This document shows, in pieces, positions 17,424-26,647 of a stretch of DNA of 64,000 nucleotides. The translations under genes were made by a program, and so were the position numbers. The notes beneath the pieces are model-generated. The model was not told where the DNA came from, searched no databases, and saw only the letters and a program-made list of their open reading frames with translations. The DNA is from Chitinophagaceae bacterium (GTDB lineage Bacteria > Bacteroidota > Bacteroidia > Chitinophagales > Chitinophagaceae), in contig CP065012.1 in NCBI GenBank assembly GCA_016699815.1, forward strand, positions 1,550,001 through 1,614,000, written 5' to 3'. Numbering within the stretch: position 1 is the stretch's first letter; each line of letters opens with the position of its first letter.

Positions 17424-17456
17424 CAAAGGTAAGGGGTTAATTTGCTTTTCAACAAA
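17424..17456 (-). promoter_or_regulatory. Promoter of the rplM operon
   Basis: On the minus strand, TTTG (17456-17453) followed after 21 bases by TACCTTTG (17431-17424) and then C. This is a full match to the Bacteroidota consensus TTTG / TAnnTTTG at normal spacing. Confidence 0.8.
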
Positions 17457-17639
17457 GAAAAACCCAGTATTTTTTTAAAGAACTTTTATAAGTTATTGGT
17501 TTTTAATAAAAAAATGTTCTATTTTTATAATGATCAATTTGTGCAGGTAGTTTTTTTACTTCTATGCCGTGCCATTTTTTTCCTAAACCTACTGTGAAGC
17601 ATCTAATATTAATTTTTTTAATTTTTTAATTTTTATTTT

Positions 17640-17996
17640 ATGTCAACAAAAGAAATTACCCTTACACAACTCAGGGATTTGCACCAAAACTATTTAAACC
17701 AGAAAGAGCCATTATTGCGTGCAGCCATTAATAAGCCCGAAACCCAATCAGTTTGGTTTGAACTTAACGATGCATTGAGGGATAACCTTAATAGTATTTT
17801 AAAAGGCGCTAATGTAGATGGCTTACGTGTTTATTTTACTGCGTATAAAAGCAGGGCCGAAAATGGTTTCCCTGAAGATGCAAAAGATTTGGAGAAAATG
17901 AGTGTTGCTCTTGTAGCAACAGAAAGGAGTATTTCTGGCGCATCAATAGACGCTACAAATATTCCTCCGCTAAACCATGGCAACCAACAACCCTAG
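17640..17996 (+). CDS. Hypothetical 118-residue soluble protein
   Basis: No family recognised. The protein is soluble, polar and probably mainly helical, with no signal peptide or membrane segment. It is the first gene of a tight four-gene set: the next ATG comes 3 bases after its stop, then a kinase and regulator follow. This position suggests a link to two-component system 2, but nothing in the sequence shows what it does. It follows a long T-rich leader. Confidence 0.65.
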   Translation: MSTKEITLTQLRDLHQNYLNQKEPLLRAAINKPETQSVWFELNDALRDNLNSILKGANVDGLRVYFTAYKSRAENGFPEDAKDLEKMSVALVATERSISGASIDATNIPPLNHGNQQP

Positions 17997-17999
17997 TTA

Positions 18000-18650
18000 A
18001 TGCATTTTAGTACTTTTTTAATTGTAGAGTTTTTAGCTTTGTTAACGGCTATTTATTATTGGAGAGAAACCCGGCATACAAAGCTGCATTATTTAGTGTT
18101 TTTTTTAATGTTTATTTGCTGCATAGAAATTATTAGTTTGATTTTGATTAATAATAATATGCGGGCAGAAACAAAATGGGTGTATATAATTTCAGTGCCT
18201 GTTGAATTTTCTTTTTATTTATTTCTTATTTATTTGCACGGAGAAAGTTTTAGCAAAAAAGCCAGTTGCATCTTTTTGATATTTTTCAATTTAGCAAATA
18301 TTGTCGGGCTATTGGCGCAATCTGCTTATAAAGGATCAAATATTTCCATTTTACTGGGTGATATTTGTGTAGCATTAGCAGTGTGTTTTTACCTGGTAAA
18401 TTTATTTAACAAAGAAACAGATGTACCTTTGTTTCATAATTACTTTTTTTGGATTGCCTCGGGCTTACTGTTGTTTTGCCTTGGGGAAATGGGCTATTTT
18501 TTTTTAATTCCTTATATTAAAGCTAATAAATTAGATGAGTTTGGAAAAATGTTTAAATTGATTAATAATAATTTAATGGTTGTTTTGTATGGTTCTTATA
18601 TTATAGCATTAATAATGCATCACAGGCAATTGAAAAAGAATGCAGCTTGA
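18000..18650 (+). CDS. Multi-pass membrane protein next to a kinase
   Basis: A 216-residue integral membrane protein with six or seven hydrophobic helices, no enzymatic motif seen, and a polar loop bearing KxNKLDEFGKMFK before the last helix. It overlaps the histidine kinase start by 11 bases, so the two are translationally coupled. The kinase has only one membrane helix and no sensing domain of its own; this protein is therefore a plausible membrane sensor or input partner for it (inference). Confidence 0.7.
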   Translation: MHFSTFLIVEFLALLTAIYYWRETRHTKLHYLVFFLMFICCIEIISLILINNNMRAETKWVYIISVPVEFSFYLFLIYLHGESFSKKASCIFLIFFNLANIVGLLAQSAYKGSNISILLGDICVALAVCFYLVNLFNKETDVPLFHNYFFWIASGLLLFCLGEMGYFFLIPYIKANKLDEFGKMFKLINNNLMVVLYGSYIIALIMHHRQLKKNAA

Positions 18651-19407
18651 TTTTAAATTTTATTTATTTGGAATTGTAGTAACCATGCTGGTATTGGGGT
18701 TTTTTCTTTTGTTGTTAACTACATTGTTTTCTAAAAAGCAACAAAAAAACAAAGCAGAGAAACTCAAAATGCAAAACGAATACCAGCAATCGTTAATTGA
18801 AGTGCAGGAGCAAACGCTTACCAATATAAGCCAGGAAATTCATGATAATGTGGGCCAGGTGCTAAGCCTTGCTAAGCTCAACCTAAATAGAGTATATATT
18901 GAATACCCCGGAAATGAGGATAAGGAAAAAATTAGCAGTACCGTAGAACTTATTACAAAGGCAATAGAAGATTTAAGGGCCTTAAGCAAAAGCCTAAATG
19001 GAGAAATGTTTGTGGATATAGGCTTGCACGAAGCCGTGAAAAGGGAGGTTGGCATATTGCAAAAAGGAGGGTTTATCAATGCAGAATTTATTTCCCTGGG
19101 GAAAACATTTGCATTGCCAAGGCAAACAGAAGTGGTGATATACCGTATTGTTCAGGAATGTATCCAAAATGCTATTAAGCATTCCAGTGCAAAAAATATT
19201 GCAACCACATTTAAGTATCAGGAACCGGAAATTTTAGTAACAATAGCCGATGATGGAAAAGGGTTTTCCGAAAAAGCAATGATACCCTCAAAGGCCGGCC
19301 TGGGTTTAAGAAACATGAAATCGAGGGCGGCGCATATTGGCGCCGATTTAAAAATTAATTCGGCGCCGGGTAAAGGAACGCAGGTAAATATTCACTATGC
19401 TCTTTAA
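18640..19407 (+). CDS. Sensor histidine kinase, HisKA_3 type (system 2)
   Basis: A 255-residue kinase with one N-terminal membrane helix (about residues 8-30), a short coiled coil, a HisKA_3 helix with phospho-acceptor His68 in SQEIHDNVGQVLSLAKLNL, and an HATPase domain: N box VQECIQNAIKHSSA, G1 DDGKGF, G2 GLGLRNM. It lacks any periplasmic sensor, so its signal probably comes from the coupled upstream membrane protein or from inside the membrane. Its partner regulator starts 15 bases downstream. Confidence 0.92.
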   Translation: MQLDFKFYLFGIVVTMLVLGFFLLLLTTLFSKKQQKNKAEKLKMQNEYQQSLIEVQEQTLTNISQEIHDNVGQVLSLAKLNLNRVYIEYPGNEDKEKISSTVELITKAIEDLRALSKSLNGEMFVDIGLHEAVKREVGILQKGGFINAEFISLGKTFALPRQTEVVIYRIVQECIQNAIKHSSAKNIATTFKYQEPEILVTIADDGKGFSEKAMIPSKAGLGLRNMKSRAAHIGADLKINSAPGKGTQVNIHYAL

Positions 19408-19421
19408 TAGAAAATAGTATA

Positions 19422-20072
19422 ATGGCAAACATTGTTTTAGTTGATGATCATACCTTATTGCGCAACGGGCTTGCCGGCCTGGTTTTAAGCCTTGGCCATA
19501 AAGTTTTATTTGAAGCCAACAATGGTATGGACCTTATTCAAAAAATTAACGAAACACTGGAATTGCCCGATATTGTTTTACTGGATATTAATATGCCCGA
19601 AATGGATGGCTATGAAACAGCATCCTGGCTAAAAAAAAACAAACCGTTGGTTTCTATACTTGCATTAAGTATGTATGATAATGAAACCGCTATTTTGCGT
19701 ATGCTCAGGAATGGCGCTTCAGGATATATTTTAAAAGATTCACATCCGCAGGACCTTCAATTGGCCATTAACGCTATTTTGAACAAAGGATTTTATCATT
19801 CTGAATTAATATCGGGCAAAATATTACATGCCTATGCAAAGCCCGATGAAGATGCCGGCAATATGCTAAAAGCCCATGAGTTATCCGACAAGGAAATCCA
19901 TTTTTTACAATATGCATGCAGCGAATTAACCTATAGGGAAATTGCCGATAATATGGGAGTGAGCCCACGTACTGTTGACGGCTACCGGGATGCCTTATTT
20001 AATAAATTAAATATTAAAACCAGGGTTGGCCTTGCTGTTTATGCAATTAAAAGCGGTATTTTTCAAATATAG
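19422..20072 (+). CDS. NarL/LuxR-type response regulator (system 2)
   Basis: A 216-residue regulator. The receiver domain has acidic residues at 8-9 (VDDH), phospho-acceptor Asp55 in LLDINMPEMDG, and the LALSMYD and ILKDS switch residues. The LuxR-type helix-turn-helix is at about residues 148-210 (LSDKEIHFLQYA, YREIADNMGVSPRTVDGYRDAL). It is the last gene of the operon with the kinase and ends 7 bases from the convergent peptidase gene. Confidence 0.93.
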   Translation: MANIVLVDDHTLLRNGLAGLVLSLGHKVLFEANNGMDLIQKINETLELPDIVLLDINMPEMDGYETASWLKKNKPLVSILALSMYDNETAILRMLRNGASGYILKDSHPQDLQLAINAILNKGFYHSELISGKILHAYAKPDEDAGNMLKAHELSDKEIHFLQYACSELTYREIADNMGVSPRTVDGYRDALFNKLNIKTRVGLAVYAIKSGIFQI

Positions 20073-20079
20073 GTATTTG

Positions 20080-22188
20080 CTAAAAACCTGCTCCCATATT
20101 ATATAACACAAAGCTCCAAATATCGGCAGCTTCATCAATAGATTTTGAGGTAGGTTTTCCTGCCCCATGCCCGGCCTTGCTGTCAATGCGTATCAATACA
20201 GGGTTTTCGCAGCCCTGAGCTTCTTGTAAAGTTGCTGCAAACTTAAAGGAGTGAGCAGGTACCACTCTATCGTCATGATCGGCAGTAGTAATTAAAGTAG
20301 CCGGGTAACAGGTTCCTTTTTTTATATTGTGTAAAGGAGAGTATTTTATTAAATATTCAAACTGATTTATTTTGTCGCTGCTGCCATATTCTACAGCCCA
20401 GCCCCAGCCTACGGTAAATTTATGATAGCGGAGCATATCTAAAACACCCACCTGAGGAATAGCCACTTTGAATAAATCAGGCCTTTGCGTTAAGCAGGCG
20501 CCTACAAGTAGCCCACCGTTGCTACCTCCTTTAATTGCCAGCTTTGCAGATGAAGTATATTTTTCTTTAATTAAATATTCAGCAGCAGCAATAAAATCAT
20601 CAAAAACATTTTGCTTGTTTTGTAGCATACCTGCTTTATGCCACTCTTCTCCATATTCACCACCGCCACGCAGGTTGGCTACGCAGTAAATACCTCCGTT
20701 TTCAATAAACGGAATGTTGGCAACAGAAAATGCCGGGGTTATATTTATATTAAACCCACCATAGGCATAAAGCATTGCAGGGTTGCTGCCGTTTAATACT
20801 AAGCCTTTTTTATAAGTGATAAACATCGGCACTTTTGTACCATCTTTACTGGGGTAAAAAACCTGGCGGGTTTCAAAATTTTCCGGGTTGAATTTTACCT
20901 CAGCCTTACGGTATAGGGTAGATTTTCCGGAGGCTATATCATATTTAAAAATTGTAGCCGGATAGGTAAATGAAGTAAATATGTAGTAAAACTCCTTGTC
21001 TTCTTTTTTTGATCCAAAGCCAACGGCAGTACCTACACCGGGCAATTGTATGCTGTGCTCAAGTTTGCCCGAAAGATCATGCTGGTTTACTAGGGTATTT
21101 GCATCTTTAAGGTAGCCGGCAAATATTTTGTTTCCACCGGTTGTGGCAAAGGTAAGCGGCTCTTTTGTTTCGGGTATAATGCTTTTCCAGTTAGCTTCCG
21201 AAGGGTTTTTGGGATCGGCCAAAACTAACTTATAATTAGGGGCCGCACTATTGGTTTTTAGCAGTATTTTATCGCCAATATTATCTACCACATCGGCATT
21301 GGTTGAAAAGCCCTGTACAAGCGTAATAAAACCTGTTGCCGATTTGTCCTGTAAATCTTTTATTTTTATTTCGCTGCCATCTGTACCTTCTGCAATGCTT
21401 AAAATAAGGAAGCGCTCATCTTCGGTAACGCCGGCGCCTACATATCTCAACGGATGCTCTTTATCTTCATAAATAAGCATGTCTTCTTCCTGGGTAGTGC
21501 CTACTTTATGGTAAAATACTTTCTGGTACTCTGTTTTTGCGCTGTACTTTGTTTTTTCTTCTTTGGGTTTGCTGTAGCCACTGTAATAAAAACCATCATC
21601 GCCTACCCAACTCATTCCGGTAAATTTTACATATTCAATTTTATCGGAAAGTAATTTTTTAGTATTAAAATCCAGGATATTAATTTCCTGCCAATCACTG
21701 CCTGATGCAGAAACTGCATAAGCAAAATAGCGTTGCTTTTTTGAAAAAGCTGTAGCTTGTAAAGCCACTGTACCATCTATGGAAAGTTTATTGGGGTCTA
21801 TAAGTATTTCCGGCTTACCCTTAATCCCTTTTTGCACATACAGCAGCGCCTGGTTTTGTAACCCGTTATTTTTATAAAATGTAAAATATTCTCCATTTTT
21901 TTCGGGTGCAGAATATTTTGGGTAATTCCAAAGCTCGGAAAGCCTTTTGTGTAATTTATTACGAAAAGGGATTTGTTCGAAATAGCTTTGCGTAACCTTG
22001 TTTTCTTCTACTACCCATGCAGCAGTATTTTTTGCTGTATCATCCTCCAGCCACCGGTAAGGGTCTTCTATAATTGTTCCAAAATAATTGTCTGACTGGT
22101 TTACTTTTTGTGTAGAAGGATATTGAATTTTTTGGGCCATAATTCCTAATGAGATGATACATAAACTAAGTAATATAAAAACTTTCAT
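20080..22188 (-). CDS. Prolyl oligopeptidase (S9A), exported
   Basis: A 702-residue serine peptidase that cleaves short proline-containing peptides. It has a signal peptide (about residues 1-18, ending IMAQ), the N-terminal segment DPYRWLEDD, a seven-bladed propeller to about residue 440, and the alpha/beta hydrolase domain. The catalytic triad is visible: Ser556 in KGGSNGGLL, Asp in DHDDRV near residue 639, and His674 in KAGHGAGK. Length and order match S9A enzymes. The signal peptide places it in the periplasm, where it probably trims peptides for uptake. Confidence 0.95.
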   Translation of the reverse strand: MKVFILLSLCIISLGIMAQKIQYPSTQKVNQSDNYFGTIIEDPYRWLEDDTAKNTAAWVVEENKVTQSYFEQIPFRNKLHKRLSELWNYPKYSAPEKNGEYFTFYKNNGLQNQALLYVQKGIKGKPEILIDPNKLSIDGTVALQATAFSKKQRYFAYAVSASGSDWQEINILDFNTKKLLSDKIEYVKFTGMSWVGDDGFYYSGYSKPKEEKTKYSAKTEYQKVFYHKVGTTQEEDMLIYEDKEHPLRYVGAGVTEDERFLILSIAEGTDGSEIKIKDLQDKSATGFITLVQGFSTNADVVDNIGDKILLKTNSAAPNYKLVLADPKNPSEANWKSIIPETKEPLTFATTGGNKIFAGYLKDANTLVNQHDLSGKLEHSIQLPGVGTAVGFGSKKEDKEFYYIFTSFTYPATIFKYDIASGKSTLYRKAEVKFNPENFETRQVFYPSKDGTKVPMFITYKKGLVLNGSNPAMLYAYGGFNINITPAFSVANIPFIENGGIYCVANLRGGGEYGEEWHKAGMLQNKQNVFDDFIAAAEYLIKEKYTSSAKLAIKGGSNGGLLVGACLTQRPDLFKVAIPQVGVLDMLRYHKFTVGWGWAVEYGSSDKINQFEYLIKYSPLHNIKKGTCYPATLITTADHDDRVVPAHSFKFAATLQEAQGCENPVLIRIDSKAGHGAGKPTSKSIDEAADIWSFVLYNMGAGF

Positions 22189-22272
22189 TTTAATAAATTT
22201 TGTGTAATAAAGTTAAATGAAAAAATAACCGTGTGCGCTTAATGTAATTAATACAATGTATAGATATGGTGC

Positions 22273-23928
22273 TTAATTTATACCCCAAACATTAGCGCCA
22301 TTCAAATATACGTTCTTCACTTTTGTATTTAATATATTGTTTTCGTTGCATTGCATTAAATCAGTATCTAAAATTATAAAATCTGCCGCTTTTCCTTTTT
22401 CCAGGCTGCCCTTTTCATTTTCCTGGAAAGCGGCTTTTGCCGCCCAAATGGTCATGCCCCGTATGGCTTCCTGGCGGCTAAGTGCATTTTCAAAATGAAA
22501 GCCGTTTTGGGGAAAACCTTTTGCATCTTTTCTTACTACGGCTGCAAAAAAGGTTTTTATAGGGCTTATATCTTCTACAGGAAAATCGGTGCCTAATGGC
22601 ATCCATCCGTTGGTTTGTAACAGTTGCTTATATGCATATGAATTTTTTTCCCTTTCTTCACCCAGCCTTTCATTTGTCCAGTACATATCGCTGGTAGCAT
22701 GTGTGGGCTGTACAGATGGTATAATTTTATAATCTGCAAAAAAGTGAAAATCGTTTTCATTAATTACCTGGGCATGTTCTATGCGCCAGCGCTTATCATT
22801 TTTTTCTTTTAAAACGGATGCGTATATTTTTAATATTTGCCTGTTGCCACTGTCGCCAATGGCATGAGTGCACAATTGCAGGTTTGATGTGGCAAGTTTT
22901 TGTGCAACCTGCATAAACCATTCGGGTTTGCTCAATAAAAACCCACGCCAGCCTGGCTTATCAGAATAATCCTGTAATAAACATGCGCCCCTACTGCCCA
23001 GTGCGCCATCTGCATATAATTTAAACCCGCCAACGGTTAGGTTGCCATTGGTATATCTTCCTTTTTTTATCCAGCTGTCATAATATTGGACAGAATCGGT
23101 AAGCAATGCAAAAATTTTAATTTTTAAATCACCGGTTTTTTGCGCTTCTTCAAGTAACTGAACGGTATGCTCACTTATGCCACAATCATGTAAGCTGGTT
23201 AGGCCGTTTTTAAAACATGCGGTTTGCATTTTTGTAAAATAGGCTTTGGCCAAAGAATCACTTATTAAAGGAATTTTATTTTCCACTAAATGCATGGCAT
23301 TATCAATAAGTATACCGGTAGGTTTACCCTTGAGTAATTCAACGCTGCCGCCATCAACTTTTGTTGCTGCTGTAATACCTGCAATTTGTAGTGCAGCGCT
23401 ATTGGCAATTACTGCATGGCCATCAATTCTTTTTAAATATACCGGCCTGTAGGGAAAAAGGCTGTCGAGTAAATGGTTATCAGGGAATTTTTTTTCCGGC
23501 CAGTCATTTTGGTCCCATCCACGGCCGTATAACCAAAGCATTGGTGCTGCTTTGCTGTAATCAGAAATTTTTGCCAATACATCTTCCCATGATTTTGTTC
23601 CTGTTAAATCGCACTTCCACCCATCCATAGCATAGCCTGTAAAATGACAATGTGCATCAATAAGTCCCGGAAAAATTGCCTTGCCTTTGGCATCCAGTAT
23701 TTCAGCGGCATAATATGCCTTTAGTATATTTTCGTTACTGCCAGTGGCTATAATTTTTCCATTTTCAATTGCCATAGCTTCTGCGATTGTAAAAGCAGAA
23801 TCAACCGTATAAATTACCGCATGGTGAACAACGAGGGAAACCTTTTGTTTTTTATTGCAGGAAGTAAACAATGAAATTGAAACCAATATATAAACAAAAG
23901 GTTTCAAAAAAAGATGGACAGGTTTCAT
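22273..23928 (-). CDS. Amidohydrolase lipoprotein (YtcJ-like)
   Basis: A 551-residue metal-dependent hydrolase of the Amidohydro_3/YtcJ type with a lipoprotein signal (SLFTSC, Cys24). The metal motif HCH is in PGLIDAHCHFTG near residue 93, further metal-binding histidines are in HDCG, CTHAIGDSGN and RIEHAQ, and the catalytic Asp is in GTDFPVED. The family hydrolyses varied amides and ureas; the substrate here is unknown. It is on the same strand as the prolyl oligopeptidase, 84 bases apart, so both may serve extracytoplasmic peptide or amide breakdown. Confidence 0.85.
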   Translation of the reverse strand: MKPVHLFLKPFVYILVSISLFTSCNKKQKVSLVVHHAVIYTVDSAFTIAEAMAIENGKIIATGSNENILKAYYAAEILDAKGKAIFPGLIDAHCHFTGYAMDGWKCDLTGTKSWEDVLAKISDYSKAAPMLWLYGRGWDQNDWPEKKFPDNHLLDSLFPYRPVYLKRIDGHAVIANSAALQIAGITAATKVDGGSVELLKGKPTGILIDNAMHLVENKIPLISDSLAKAYFTKMQTACFKNGLTSLHDCGISEHTVQLLEEAQKTGDLKIKIFALLTDSVQYYDSWIKKGRYTNGNLTVGGFKLYADGALGSRGACLLQDYSDKPGWRGFLLSKPEWFMQVAQKLATSNLQLCTHAIGDSGNRQILKIYASVLKEKNDKRWRIEHAQVINENDFHFFADYKIIPSVQPTHATSDMYWTNERLGEEREKNSYAYKQLLQTNGWMPLGTDFPVEDISPIKTFFAAVVRKDAKGFPQNGFHFENALSRQEAIRGMTIWAAKAAFQENEKGSLEKGKAADFIILDTDLMQCNENNILNTKVKNVYLNGANVWGIN

Positions 23929-24063
23929 GTGTATTTTTTTTGTTTACTAAAAACAGGATGGTTGTTGTATGAAATAAAAGCAATTGTATTGAAAAAGCAA
24001 TTTTTATTGCCATAATAAATACTGCAATAATCAAAAGGGTAAATAATTAGTACGGGTAAAAAA

Positions 24064-25347
24064 TCAGGCAAGCGCTTCTACTTTACTGGTTTTTTCCAGG
24101 GCTGTTTTAAGCATTTGCAACATTTCATTTATCTCTTCTTTTTTGCAGCAGCCTACACTAAGCCTGTACCAAATACTTTTTTTTGAAGCGCCAAATGCAT
24201 AAAAAGGAACAATGGCCAGCCTTGCTTCATTGAGGATATAAGCTGTTACATCTTCCTGTGTTTTTAAAAGAATTCCTTTGGCCGTTTGGCGGCCCACAAG
24301 GTTTATTTGTATGGTGAGATAAATAGCAGCCTGTGGCGGAATGGCATCAATAGGCAAACCGCTTTCAGCCATTTTTTTAATGCCGGCATAAATAGCATCC
24401 AGGCGAAATGCAATTTCATTTTTAAAATGTATAAACCATTTTTTTACGGCAGTTTCATTTTTAAAATATCCGGCAACGGCATGTTGCTCGGCCATTGGCG
24501 CCCATGCCCCAACATGGCTATTAATAGAACGCATTTTTGCCATTACCGCAGCCGGGCCCATTGCCCAGCCAACCCTTACGCCGGTTGCAGCAAATGATTT
24601 GCTTATGCCATCAATGAGTATGGTAAACTCTTTCATTTCTGGCCTTAAAGAAACGGGGTTATAATGTATGGCACCACCAAAAGTAAGCGTCCAGTAAATT
24701 TGGTCGTACATGAGATACAGCTTCTTTTCATCTTCTCTCCTCGTTTTGTTTTCTTCAATAATTAAATCACAAATTGCTTCAAGTTCTTGTTTTTTAAAAG
24801 TTGTTCCGGTAGGGTTTAGCGGGGAGCAAAGTGCAATTAAAGAAGCGGTTTTTATATATGGCCTAAGCTGTTCGGCTGTGGGCATAAAATTATTTTCCGG
24901 TGTGGCTTCAATTAATATATGTTCGCCTTCGGTAAAATGAACATAATGGTTATTGTTCCAGCTGGGTACGGGATAAATTACTTTATCGCCTTTATCTACA
25001 ATAGCCCTGTAAGTAGCGTAAATTAACGGCCTGCCACCTGCGCCTATTAAAATTTCGTTTGTTGCATATTTTGTTCCTAACTGTGTTTCCATAAAACGGC
25101 TTACCTGGTTACGGAGTTCAGTTTCACCCTCGGCGGCAGGATAGGTAGTAAATCCTTTATTGTATGCTTCAATTATGGCTTCCTGCAGTTCGTTGGGTAT
25201 AGGAAATTGTGTGGAGTCAAAGTCGCCAATTGTATAATTATAAATTTTTTCGCCTGCATTTATTTTTTGCTTAATGGTTGCTCCAAGCTGAACAATTTCA
25301 GAAGCAATTAATGTTTCGGCCAGTAAGCTGAGTTTTAAAGAGGCCAT
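24064..25347 (-). CDS. Class I/II PLP aminotransferase
   Basis: A 427-residue fold-type I aminotransferase. The PLP-binding Lys lies in DGISKSFAATGVRVGWAMG, of which SKSFAATGVR is the family signature. Other marks are NPTGTTF, the YDQIYW stretch (Asp and Tyr contacting PLP) and the C-terminal WYRLSVG carboxylate-binding Arg. It resembles aspartate or aromatic aminotransferases; the exact amino acid cannot be read from the sequence. It stands alone, divergent from adk. Confidence 0.88.
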   Translation of the reverse strand: MASLKLSLLAETLIASEIVQLGATIKQKINAGEKIYNYTIGDFDSTQFPIPNELQEAIIEAYNKGFTTYPAAEGETELRNQVSRFMETQLGTKYATNEILIGAGGRPLIYATYRAIVDKGDKVIYPVPSWNNNHYVHFTEGEHILIEATPENNFMPTAEQLRPYIKTASLIALCSPLNPTGTTFKKQELEAICDLIIEENKTRREDEKKLYLMYDQIYWTLTFGGAIHYNPVSLRPEMKEFTILIDGISKSFAATGVRVGWAMGPAAVMAKMRSINSHVGAWAPMAEQHAVAGYFKNETAVKKWFIHFKNEIAFRLDAIYAGIKKMAESGLPIDAIPPQAAIYLTIQINLVGRQTAKGILLKTQEDVTAYILNEARLAIVPFYAFGASKKSIWYRLSVGCCKKEEINEMLQMLKTALEKTSKVEALA

Positions 25348-25580
25348 AAATATTTTTTTAATAATACAGAATATTGCAAATGTAAGTTTTCACTACTTTA
25401 TTTCAAAGGCTGGGATAAAATGGGTTTTTGTTCAGAGAAAGGGTGTTTTATTTGTTCGTTTTCAAAAATTTTGTATTTAAAGTGTAATTTTTACAAATTA
25501 TTATTACATTGCCCGTACTAAAAACTAACTTTATAAATAGTGCTGCCACTAAATCAGTAGCCGCTTTATTACAATAGAAT

Positions 25581-26156
25581 ATGTTCAACTTAATATTATT
25601 TGGCCCACCCGGCAGCGGAAAAGGTACACAAAGCGAAAAATTAATGGCCCTTTATAAGTTAAGGCACCTGAGTACCGGTGATTTACTACGGTCGGAAATA
25701 AGCCGCCAAACAGCTTTGGGCATTGAAGCCAAAAAGTTTATGGACAAAGGCCAACTTGTACCCGATGAAGTGGTTATTGGAATGATAAGTACGGTTATTG
25801 ACGAAAATAAAAATGCAACCGGCTTTTTATTTGATGGGTTTCCCCGTACCAGCGCTCAGGCAGAAGCATTGGATAATTTACTGGAGTTTAAAAATGCGCC
25901 TATTTCGGTAATGCTTGCTTTGGAAGTGAGTGAGGAAGAACTGGTAAAACGCCTTTTGAAGCGTGGCCAAACCAGTGGCCGCAGCGATGATACCAATGAA
26001 CAGGTGATAAGGGCACGCATAGAAGAATACAGGAAAAAAACCGAAGCTGTTGCAGATTATTACCGCCAGTTTAATAAAGTTGTAATGGTAAAAGGCGAGG
26101 GCTCAATAGAAGAAATTTTCAAAAACCTTTGCTATGAAATAGAAAAGAAAATATGA
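25581..26156 (+). CDS. adk: Adenylate kinase
   Basis: A 191-residue short-type adenylate kinase that converts ATP and AMP to two ADP. Visible are the P-loop GPPGSGKGTQ (residues 7-16), the AMP-binding STGDLLR, the signature FLFDGFPRT, and a short LID (RGQTSGRSDDT) without the zinc-type insertion of longer bacterial enzymes. Short-type Adk is normal in Bacteroidota. The DUF1569-like gene starts 20 bases downstream. Confidence 0.97.
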   Translation: MFNLILFGPPGSGKGTQSEKLMALYKLRHLSTGDLLRSEISRQTALGIEAKKFMDKGQLVPDEVVIGMISTVIDENKNATGFLFDGFPRTSAQAEALDNLLEFKNAPISVMLALEVSEEELVKRLLKRGQTSGRSDDTNEQVIRARIEEYRKKTEAVADYYRQFNKVVMVKGEGSIEEIFKNLCYEIEKKI

Positions 26157-26176
26157 ACAGCTTAGTACCCTGATAA

Positions 26177-26647
26177 ATGACCCAACAACAAATTTTATTT
26201 TTGAAGCATGATGCAGCTTTTCTGCTACCAGGTTTATCAGCATCCTCAACGGGTAAATGGGGCGTAATGAATGCGCAGGAAATGGTAGAGCACCTTACCG
26301 ATTTTTTTGATATTTCCTACGAAAAAATAACGATACCCCTGGTTACCCCAGTGGAACATTTGCCCCAATACAGGGCATTTATTTATAGTGATAAAGAATT
26401 TAGACCCAACACAAAAGCCCCGGTAGAAATAATTGGCGATAAACCATTTCCTTTGCGTTGCGAAAATCTTGATGAAGCAAAAGAAAAATTAGTTACCAGC
26501 ATCAATAAATTTTTTCTTCATTTTGATAATAATACCGGTAAAGCTACGCTGCACCCGGTTTTTGGCATTTTGAATTTTGAAGATTGGGTTTTGCTTCATG
26601 GCAAACATGTGCGCCACCATTACCGGCAGTTTGGGCTTTTGGATTAG
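26177..26647 (+). CDS. DUF1569 / DinB-like protein
   Basis: A 156-residue protein resembling the DUF1569 branch of the DinB-like four-helix proteins. It shows the MNAQEMVEHLTDFFD helix and the C-terminal HPVFGILNFEDWVLLHGKH followed by HHYRQFG (read in pieces), with histidines placed as in DinB metal sites. The family's activity is not established; related proteins are thiol- or metal-dependent transferases. It is probably co-transcribed with adk and overlaps the end of the convergent deformylase-like gene by 4 bases. Confidence 0.6.
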   Translation: MTQQQILFLKHDAAFLLPGLSASSTGKWGVMNAQEMVEHLTDFFDISYEKITIPLVTPVEHLPQYRAFIYSDKEFRPNTKAPVEIIGDKPFPLRCENLDEAKEKLVTSINKFFLHFDNNTGKATLHPVFGILNFEDWVLLHGKHVRHHYRQFGLLD

